From: Helicobacteraceae bacterium
Lineage (GTDB): Bacteria > Campylobacterota > Campylobacteria > Campylobacterales > SZUA-545
Length of the DNA: 6,603 nucleotides
Direction of reading: 5' to 3'
NCBI GenBank assembly: GCA_011390075.1
Contig: JAABTA010000054.1
Location: 1-6,603 of the forward strand
Shown here in pieces: positions 1-5,445 of the stretch. The notes beneath the pieces are model-generated. The model did not search any database, was not told the origin of the DNA, and worked only from the letters and a program-made list of their open reading frames with translations. How positions within the stretch are numbered: position 1 is the first letter of the stretch; each line of letters opens with the position of its first letter. A program made the translations under genes and the position numbers.

Positions 1-1902
1 AATTTAGATATTGACTTTAATGATGCAATAGCAGACGGCAAAAAAAGAGAGCTTTTCTTTACTCTTAATGAGACTCCTGTCTCCGTGAGCATTCCCGATG
101 GAGCTTCAAAAAATCGTGTCGCCTCTTTGGTAGCAGAGGCAATTGCTCAAAGCAAGGCTCAAGGCATAACGGTTCGCTCAACAGGAGAGAGGCTCACGCT
201 CTCTAGTGCAGAAAATCTTTTTATTGCTAACTCGACAGACTCCTCAGTTTTAGAAAATAGCGGAGCCATTTTGGCAAAATATGAGAAAAACCCTACCTCT
301 GCCAATGGATTTTCCACCTTAGAAGATCTTAAAAACATGACGCAAAAGGGTATCAACTCTGTTTACGAAAATGGGTCAGAAGTAAAAATAAACACCCAAG
401 GCGCTTTGGAAATAGAGGCAAACCAAGATTTTAATTTCTCCATCAAAAGCACCGATAATAGCAATGAAGATCTCATCAATACCCTTAGTGCGCTTAACTC
501 CTCCTACACCCAAGGGAGCACCCAGTCCTCGTTTGCTTTTCAGACAAAATCAAAAGATCTCATCAGCTCCATTATCACCCCTGAAGGAGAGAAAAAATCT
601 GTCAAGCTAGAGTTCTTGCAAACCGATACACAAAACAATTTAGGCGGGGATAACTGGGAGCTAGAGGCGTCTATATATGAGAGAAAACCTCTAGATCTTT
701 CAAGTGATTTGGCCAATCTCTTTGGCAATACAGAGGCAACATCTCTAGAGAGCGGTGATGATATCTGGATCCGTGGAGGCAATATTGCCCCAACACCTAC
801 CGATAGTGGTTATGGATATAAGCTCTCTTTAGCTAACGATGTTTTAAATGGTAAAAGCTCTAATATTAGCTTTACAATCAACGGACAAGATCTCTCTTTA
901 AATATCCCTGATGGCTCCTCCAAAGAGATGATAGCCACAAGCTTACAGACCCTTCTTAAAGAGCGTGGTTTTCAAGCAGAGGTTGATGGCTCTAAAGATC
1001 TGATAATTCACCCAAAAGATGACAAGCTAGTCATTACCAATGGCAACGCCTCTTTAACTGGAATAAATATGGAAGATTTTGCCTTGCAACGGCTGGAGTA
1101 TGATGCGCAAGGTGAGAATGGATTTACCACCACACAAGATCTTTTAGAGCAGATAAATGGGGCACTAGAGCCTCTCTCTTTAGATGCAAGCTTGGAAAAC
1201 GGAAAACTAGCGATGAGCAACGCCTCCGATGAAGAGGGATTTTTCTCATTTTTACTGGGAGAAAATAGTGATAGAGACTTTTTTCAATCTCTTAGCTCCC
1301 TAGGAGGTTCAATGGCTGCAAACTCTACAATTTTTTCAAATACCCTAGAGACACAAGACACCGTAAGCTCTACCAAACAGAGCCTAGAGTTTTTAGAAGA
1401 TGGTTCTCTTAAAGCGATCGATCCTATAGAACTTGACAACCTAGGAACGCCTCTATCTATAGATCTCAATGAGCTTGTAAGCTCCTCTTCTAATACAGCC
1501 TTAGCCGATACAGTCCAACACAATGGCACTATTGCAGGGAACTTTCAAGGCTACTCCGTTGGACAAAATGGCAAGATTAGTGCCTCTTTTGACAATGGCC
1601 AATCTGCTACGGTTGGTAAAGTCTCTGTGTTTCATTTTCAAAACGACCAAGGACTTGAGCGCATTGGGGATAATCTTTTTAAATCCTCTAACAATAGTGG
1701 CGATGCCATATTTTACTATGATGATAATGGCAATATTATAGACTCTTCGGCTATTAGAGATAAAACTTTAGAAAATAGTAATGTCTCAACCTCCACAGCA
1801 CTTACGGAGCTTATTTTGTATCAACGAAGTTTTGAGGGCGCCTCAAAGGCAATTACCACAAGCGATCAGATGATACAAAAAGCCATCAATATGAAAAACT
1901 AA
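1..1902 (+). CDS. flgE: FlgE-like flagellar hook protein, C-terminal 633 residues (5' end off window)
   Basis: The reading frame is open from the first base of the window. The GTG at 85 is an internal valine (VSVSIPDG), so the gene starts upstream. Numbering from the window edge, residues 188-226 resemble the first half of a FlgE D2 domain (ITPEGEKK, VKLEFLQT, NWELEASIYE). Residues about 461-475 (SLEFLEDGSLKAIDP) look like its second half. Residues 510-580 carry the FlgE signature: FQGYSVGQNGKI, FDNGQSATVGK, then FQNDQGLERIGDNLF. The end (residues 594-633) is the rod/hook C-terminal helix with LTELILYQRSFEGASKAITT and SDQM. Two diverged copies of a module of about 170 residues occupy residues 6-183 and 278-446. 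There is no cysteine. By family knowledge this is an axial protein exported by the flagellar type III system. It is a paralogue of the downstream FlgE. Campylobacter species also have two FlgE-type proteins, and this one could be the less studied second type. Whether it forms the main hook, a minor part or a cap-proximal part is not visible. FlgF/FlgG is less likely because of the NGQ motif and large D2. Confidence 0.9.
   Translation, partial: NLDIDFNDAIADGKKRELFFTLNETPVSVSIPDGASKNRVASLVAEAIAQSKAQGITVRSTGERLTLSSAENLFIANSTDSSVLENSGAILAKYEKNPTSANGFSTLEDLKNMTQKGINSVYENGSEVKINTQGALEIEANQDFNFSIKSTDNSNEDLINTLSALNSSYTQGSTQSSFAFQTKSKDLISSIITPEGEKKSVKLEFLQTDTQNNLGGDNWELEASIYERKPLDLSSDLANLFGNTEATSLESGDDIWIRGGNIAPTPTDSGYGYKLSLANDVLNGKSSNISFTINGQDLSLNIPDGSSKEMIATSLQTLLKERGFQAEVDGSKDLIIHPKDDKLVITNGNASLTGINMEDFALQRLEYDAQGENGFTTTQDLLEQINGALEPLSLDASLENGKLAMSNASDEEGFFSFLLGENSDRDFFQSLSSLGGSMAANSTIFSNTLETQDTVSSTKQSLEFLEDGSLKAIDPIELDNLGTPLSIDLNELVSSSSNTALADTVQHNGTIAGNFQGYSVGQNGKISASFDNGQSATVGKVSVFHFQNDQGLERIGDNLFKSSNNSGDAIFYYDDNGNIIDSSAIRDKTLENSNVSTSTALTELILYQRSFEGASKAITTSDQMIQKAINMKN
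16..549 (+). repeat. Protein-level module copy A in FlgE-like protein
   Basis: Residues 6-183 of the visible protein align by eye with residues 278-446. Shared landmarks are FNDAIADGKK / ANDVLNGKS, then FFTL / SFTI, then SIPDGASK / NIPDGSSK. Further on come an L-x-I-x-N segment (LFIANS / LVITNG), the NGFSTLEDL / NGFTTTQDL core, an ENG turn, and a closing LINTLSALN / FFQSLSSLGG helix. The repeat is visible only in protein; the DNA copies have diverged. Confidence 0.65.
832..1338 (+). repeat. Protein-level module copy B in FlgE-like protein
   Basis: This is the second copy of the module (residues 278-446), matching copy A in order along its whole length. The start of the match lies at an offset of 271 residues (IPDG at 31-34 and at 302-305). 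It sits between the two halves of what looks like the D2 beta domain (NWELEASIYE before, SLEFLEDGSLK after), so it is probably an insertion in a D2 loop that projects from the hook surface. That placement is inferred from motif order, not from a structure. Confidence 0.65.
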
Positions 1903-1930
1903 ACTCTTTTTACCCTATAAATATAATTTT

Positions 1931-1946
1931 CGGAATATTTTTTGCT
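1931..1946 (+). promoter_or_regulatory. Sigma-54 (RpoN) promoter for flgE
   Basis: The 16-mer CGGAATATTTTTTGCT has GG at 1932-1933 and GC at 1944-1945, separated by exactly 10 bases. Against the consensus TGGCAC-N5-TTGCW it matches 8 of the 11 specified positions, including the invariant GG and the complete TTGCT. A transcription start about 12 bases past the GC (near 1957) would give a leader of about 54 bases before flgE. Hook and basal-body genes of Campylobacter and Helicobacter are known RpoN/FlgR targets, so both position and class fit. No FlgR binding site could be recognised. Confidence 0.78.
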
Positions 1947-1998
1947 AGTTTTAGAAAGCAAAAAGTTGGGTTAATAGACTGATTAGGCAATTAATTTT

Positions 1999-2003
1999 AA
2001 GGA
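1999..2003 (+). promoter_or_regulatory. Ribosome binding site of flgE
   Basis: AAGGA lies 7 bases before the first ATG of an ATG-ATG pair at 2011 and 2014. The spacing and the MMRSLWSG start, familiar from Campylobacter FlgE, support starting at 2011. Confidence 0.8.
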
Positions 2004-2010
2004 TTTCAAT

Positions 2011-5000
2011 ATGATGCGTTCACTTTGGAGTGGTGTTTCAGGACTTAATGCACATCAAACTGGTATCGATGTAGAGGGTAATAACATTGCTAATGTTAAT
2101 ACCGTTGGGTTTAAATACTCTCGTACCAATTTTGAAGACTACATGTCCCAGACAACATCACCAGCAATATCACCACAAGGAAAACTCGGTGGTAAAAATG
2201 CAACTCAAATAGGAAGCGGTTCCACAGTTGCAAATATACAACAAATTCATAGCCAAGGGGCTACACAAGGAACCGACAACGACACTGACATGTCCATTAA
2301 CGGAGAGGGTTTCTTTGTTGTCAGTGGCAATGGAGGCAATAGCTACCAATACACAAGAGCTGGAAACTTTACCTTTGATGCCAATGGGAACCTTGTCAAT
2401 CCAAATGGTATGATAGTGCAAGGCTGGCTTGCAGATAAGAACTACGAAATAAACTCCACAGGAGGTCTTAATAACATTACAGTCGATCAAGGTCTTACCA
2501 CTCCAGCAAAAGCAACAGGACAAGTCAATATTGTTGCCAATCTTAACTCAGGAACCTCTGTAGGCGAGGGAGAGAGAAGTCCTGCTACATCAACAGTGAC
2601 CCCAACAAAAAACTTTAATGATCTCTATGACTATAAAGGCGATAAGATCGCGCTTAAAGAGAATATTGATAAATTAAATCTCATTTTAACAAGAACCTAT
2701 GACGCTAATGGCACTGCTGTTGAGAGTACATCTACCCATGTATTTACCTATGGAGAGGGGGCTAATCAATCGGATGGATTTTTTACAACCGTCCAAGAGT
2801 TGCTAGATGAGATTAACTTTAAAATTGCTGACTCAACAGGTATTCATGATAACAAAGTGCTTCTCAATGGAGATGGACAAATAGCAGCAGCTGGACATAT
2901 TGTGGCTGTCAATAGTAGCACCAACCCTAAAGTGGCTACTACTACAGCAGATTTGAACACTATTAGAACCTATGATGGAAAAGATGCTGGACTTACAAAT
3001 GGTGAGCAAGTTCAAATTGTATTTGACTCATCAACTGGGATCTCCTCTCCAAAAAATTATGTTTACGGTTCCTCATTTTCACCTAGTGGTACTGATGATT
3101 TAGCAACAGCTAGCTCAGATTTTGCAATAACCGCCGATCAACAGATTGAAATTGCATTTGACACTACATCAGGAGCAACAGGAACAGCCAATTTAGTCTA
3201 TGGAACAGATTTTACCACTATAAATGATTTAGTAAATGCTATTAACACAGAAATAACCAACGCTGGTGGAACTGGAACGGTAAGCTACGATGAGGATACT
3301 GGTAGCCTAAGCGATGATACTGGAGTCGTCTCTACTGTCAATGCTTTAGACTCTACCGGTGCTGCACCTGGAGCAGGAACAGACTTAGAAAGTTTTGACA
3401 CCATCCTTGCTTCTTTGACTGGAGCTGGTACCTCAGCTGATTTTTCAAGTGCTACCCCAGCTAGTGGTGATAGTGCTTTTTCTACTATTTCGGAGTTAAT
3501 TTCAGCAGTGAATGCTGATGTAGTAGCCGCAGGAGGCACAGGCACTATAAGCTACAACTCTGAAAGTGGTTTTATATCTGATGATTCTGCAATTATAAAA
3601 TCTGCTTCTGCTCTTAACGCCTCTGGTGCTGTTCCTAGTACAGGAAGTGCTTTACAAAATTTTAATGATATTCTTTCTACCCTAGGAGGGGCTGATACAC
3701 ACACCCAAACAATTAGAGGCGACTCTTTTTATACAAACCCCACAACCAACTCTGTGTTGGCAGATGTACTGCAAAAATCTACCGAAGGTTTTTATCTTTC
3801 TAGATCTTTAAAAGCAGTAGAGAATGGTTTTATAGGCGCAGATGATGTGGGAGAGCTATTCAACTCCAATGGAGAAGCGATTATGCTTAGCAGCGGCGAA
3901 GGGGTGAAGTTCTCTGTGGATCAGCTAGGGGAGACAAGAAACTTTATCTATAGAGATCCATCTAACACCAATAAAAACTCCTATCTTACCAATGATTTTC
4001 AAGATCCAAGCGATGTTACCGTTGCTGACTCTTCTCAAGGATTTAGATGGATGAAAGATTCAAATGGCGAGGACGCTTTTATGACAGTTGGCCAAAAGAT
4101 CAATGTCACATTTGACTCAGCAGCCTCCAATGGTCTTACCACCAAAACCTACACTTATGGCACAAGTGATGGTTTTCAAACCATAGATGAGCTTTTGCTC
4201 AAAATTAATACAGATCTCTCCCAAGCATCTAGTGGCGCAGCCACAACAAAAAATGTCACATACGACTCTATTAATGGCTGGATAGAAGATAGTGGCAATG
4301 TACTTTTGGGAATGAATGCCATTGACAAAAGTGGAAATGCCCCAACAACGGATACGCCACTGGATAAACTCAATACCCTTCTTGCTGGAATTGATAGTAC
4401 TGTCAATAGCCACACTGGGGTCATGAAGAAAAATGATACTTACTACTTTACAGATACACAAGAACTTGTTAATCTCTATCAAGACTCTATAGACGACGCT
4501 GGGAGTCCTACAAACTATATCAACCCAATTACAGGAACTGTTAGTATGGATGATGATGGCAGAATCACTATCAGCAATAGTGGTTCTACTCCATTTAATG
4601 TAGAAACCACTGGCTATCCCAATGATTTGGATGCTAATACGCGGTTTTTAAACTCTCTCTCTGCTTTTAACACGACCGTCTCAAGTAACTCCTATGTGGC
4701 TTCAGAGAGACTTCTTGCAGCAAATCACTCCACAAGTATAGAAGTGTATGACTCAAGCGGGAGTAAAATTCAGGTGACTCTTAATTTTAGAAAAGAGCAA
4801 ACCTCTTCAAATAATAGTGAGGCAACCACATGGAAATGGTACGCGGAAGCGCCAGAGCCTGCTACTTTTGAGTATCCATCATTTGGTGAAGTGCAGTTTA
4901 ATCTTGATGGAAGTGTCAAGTCCTACTCGCCACCTTCTATGACACTCAACGCCAATACAGGCTCATCAAGCGGGCAATCGATTCAGCTTAAACTCGGGGA

Positions 5001-5436
5001 TGTTAACGGCTTTAATGGGCTAACCTCTTTTGCCGATGAGTCGATTACAAAAAATCAGAGCCAAGATGGATACGCTGGCGGGTCTTTAGAGGATTTAAGT
5101 GTTGATAGATTAGGCAATATTATTGGTGGGTTCACCAATGGAAAAACTTTTAAGCTAGCTCAAGTGGGTATGGCAACATTTGCCAATAACGAAGGGCTTG
5201 TAAAAGAGGGAAGCAATCTCTACACTGCCTCTGCCAACTCAGGAACAGCGCAAGTTGGTGCGGCAAATACATCCAATAGAGGCGAGATCTCTCCACAAAC
5301 ATTGGAGATGAGTAATGTAGATCTCTCTCAAAGTCTTACAAACTTAATCGTTATACAAAGAGGCTTCCAAGCAAACTCCAAAACTATTACAACATCGGAT
5401 CAGATGTTAAACACACTACTGCAACTGAAGCAGTAA
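2011..5436 (+). CDS. flgE: Flagellar hook protein FlgE, unusually large (1141 residues)
   Basis: This is the structural subunit of the flagellar hook, the curved universal joint between rod and filament, exported by the flagellar type III system. The N-terminal D0/D1 part is clear: MMRSLWSGVSGLNAH (1-15), NNIANVNT and GFKYSR (24-38), INGEGFFVVS (96-105), YTRAGNFTFDANGNLVNPNG (114-133). The C-terminal part is also clear: EVYDSSGSKIQVTLNF D2 segment (911-926), NLDGSVKSY (964-972), QDGYAGGSL (1017-1025), FTNGKTFKLAQVGMATFAN (1040-1058), and the closing helix SLTNLIVIQRGFQANSKTIT (1108-1127) with SDQM. Between them, about residues 212-890 are Ser/Thr/Asn/Gly-rich repeated modules. Enteric FlgE has about 400 residues and Campylobacter/Helicobacter hook proteins about 700-870 from memory, so this is long. 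There is no cysteine. It is preceded by a sigma-54 promoter and AAGGA, ends with tandem stops (TAA TAG), and is followed 9 bp later by a Maf gene. The assignment is very secure; the role of the expansion is not. Confidence 0.97.
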   Translation: MMRSLWSGVSGLNAHQTGIDVEGNNIANVNTVGFKYSRTNFEDYMSQTTSPAISPQGKLGGKNATQIGSGSTVANIQQIHSQGATQGTDNDTDMSINGEGFFVVSGNGGNSYQYTRAGNFTFDANGNLVNPNGMIVQGWLADKNYEINSTGGLNNITVDQGLTTPAKATGQVNIVANLNSGTSVGEGERSPATSTVTPTKNFNDLYDYKGDKIALKENIDKLNLILTRTYDANGTAVESTSTHVFTYGEGANQSDGFFTTVQELLDEINFKIADSTGIHDNKVLLNGDGQIAAAGHIVAVNSSTNPKVATTTADLNTIRTYDGKDAGLTNGEQVQIVFDSSTGISSPKNYVYGSSFSPSGTDDLATASSDFAITADQQIEIAFDTTSGATGTANLVYGTDFTTINDLVNAINTEITNAGGTGTVSYDEDTGSLSDDTGVVSTVNALDSTGAAPGAGTDLESFDTILASLTGAGTSADFSSATPASGDSAFSTISELISAVNADVVAAGGTGTISYNSESGFISDDSAIIKSASALNASGAVPSTGSALQNFNDILSTLGGADTHTQTIRGDSFYTNPTTNSVLADVLQKSTEGFYLSRSLKAVENGFIGADDVGELFNSNGEAIMLSSGEGVKFSVDQLGETRNFIYRDPSNTNKNSYLTNDFQDPSDVTVADSSQGFRWMKDSNGEDAFMTVGQKINVTFDSAASNGLTTKTYTYGTSDGFQTIDELLLKINTDLSQASSGAATTKNVTYDSINGWIEDSGNVLLGMNAIDKSGNAPTTDTPLDKLNTLLAGIDSTVNSHTGVMKKNDTYYFTDTQELVNLYQDSIDDAGSPTNYINPITGTVSMDDDGRITISNSGSTPFNVETTGYPNDLDANTRFLNSLSAFNTTVSSNSYVASERLLAANHSTSIEVYDSSGSKIQVTLNFRKEQTSSNNSEATTWKWYAEAPEPATFEYPSFGEVQFNLDGSVKSYSPPSMTLNANTGSSSGQSIQLKLGDVNGFNGLTSFADESITKNQSQDGYAGGSLEDLSVDRLGNIIGGFTNGKTFKLAQVGMATFANNEGLVKEGSNLYTASANSGTAQVGAANTSNRGEISPQTLEMSNVDLSQSLTNLIVIQRGFQANSKTITTSDQMLNTLLQLKQ
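2668..2964 (+). repeat. FlgE module R1 (diverged)
   Basis: Residues 220-318 of FlgE. A beta-like head (LNLILTRTYD) leads to the core DGFFTTVQELLDEIN (256-269), a short NGDGQI turn and VNSS, and finishes with TTADLNTI. The core is shared with R2-R5 and with both modules of the upstream paralogue, but the rest is only weakly similar, so the boundaries are approximate. It is preceded by FNDLYDYKGDKIAL, which echoes VGELFNSNGEAIMLSSG before R4. Confidence 0.5.
3001..3084 (+). repeat. Isolated module head in FlgE
   Basis: Residues 331-358 (GEQVQIVFDSSTG, then NYVYGSSF) resemble the head of R2 (DQQIEIAFDTTSG, NLVYGTDF) and of R4 (GQKINVTFDSAAS, YTYGTSDGF). No F-x-T-x-x-E-L core follows, so this looks like a partial module left by unequal duplication or deletion. 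Confidence 0.5.
3157..3423 (+). repeat. FlgE tandem module R2 (89 residues)
   Basis: Residues 383-471. It holds FTTINDLVNAIN (401-412), GGTGTVSY (419-426), the SDD turn (434-436), NALDSTGAAPG and FDTILASLTG. It aligns with R3 at a constant offset of 89 residues without gaps. By my count 30 of 71 residues are identical over 401-471 versus 490-560. The repeat is clear in protein, while the DNA has drifted. Confidence 0.8.
3424..3690 (+). repeat. FlgE tandem module R3 (89 residues)
   Basis: Residues 472-560, directly abutting R2. It holds FSTISELISAVN (490-501), GGTGTISY (508-515), SDD (523-525), SALNASGAVP and FNDILSTLGG. Its head (AGTSADFSSATPASGDSA) no longer resembles the Q-x-I-x-x-x-FD head of R2 and R4, so the first 18 residues are the least certain part. 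Confidence 0.8.
4093..4389 (+). repeat. FlgE module R4
   Basis: Residues 695-793. Head QKINVTFDSAA, then YTYGTSDGFQTIDELLLKIN (714-733), NVTYDSINGWIEDSG, MNAIDKSGNAP and LDKLNTLLAGID. It follows the same order of landmarks as R2 and R3: core, xxSYD-G-DD turn, NAx-x-SG-AP, and a closing L-x-x-L helix. Confidence 0.7.
4417..4668 (+). repeat. FlgE module R5 (diverged)
   Basis: Residues 803-886. The core YYFTDTQELVNLYQDSI is followed by GTVSMDDDGRITISNSG and a closing helix RFLNSLSAF. The core lacks the IN dipeptide. The SMDDDGRITISNSG part resembles SLENGKLAMSNAS in the upstream paralogue more than it resembles R2-R4. It lies just before the D2 segment of FlgE. Confidence 0.5.
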
Positions 5437-5445
5437 TAGTTAGTT

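Noticed and set aside
85..87. GTG as a possible start of the first gene
   Set aside because: The frame is open to the left edge and the sequence before it (RELFFTLNETPVS) belongs to the repeated module, so this is an internal valine.
1523..1741. Open frame of 72 codons in another + frame
   Set aside because: Fully inside the FlgE-like gene at its conserved C-terminal region, with no ribosome site or recognisable protein.
1922..1927. Perfect TATAAT hexamer before flgE, possible sigma-70 -10 box
   Set aside because: There is no -35-like hexamer 17 bases upstream and the region is A/T-rich, so chance is likely; the sigma-54 element nearby is much more specific. A secondary promoter is not excluded.
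1939..1964. Inverted repeat TTTTTGCT / AGCAAAAA with a 10-base loop, possible terminator or operator
   Set aside because: The arms are A/T-rich, no U-run follows, and the left arm is the -12 part of the sigma-54 promoter. Probably a by-product of the promoter's T-run.
2170..2523. Antisense open frame of 117 codons across flgE
   Set aside because: It lies wholly inside a certain gene, and its product is rich in Cys and Ile with no recognisable domain. A shadow of the hook gene.
2751..2761. G-run as a phase-variable tract
   Set aside because: Only five G in a row and inside a conserved structural gene. I also saw no long homopolymer in the visible part of the Maf gene, although Maf genes in Campylobacter can be phase-variable.
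4117..4482. Antisense open frame of 121 codons across flgE
   Set aside because: It overlaps flgE module R4 and has no recognisable domain. The openness follows from flgE codon use.
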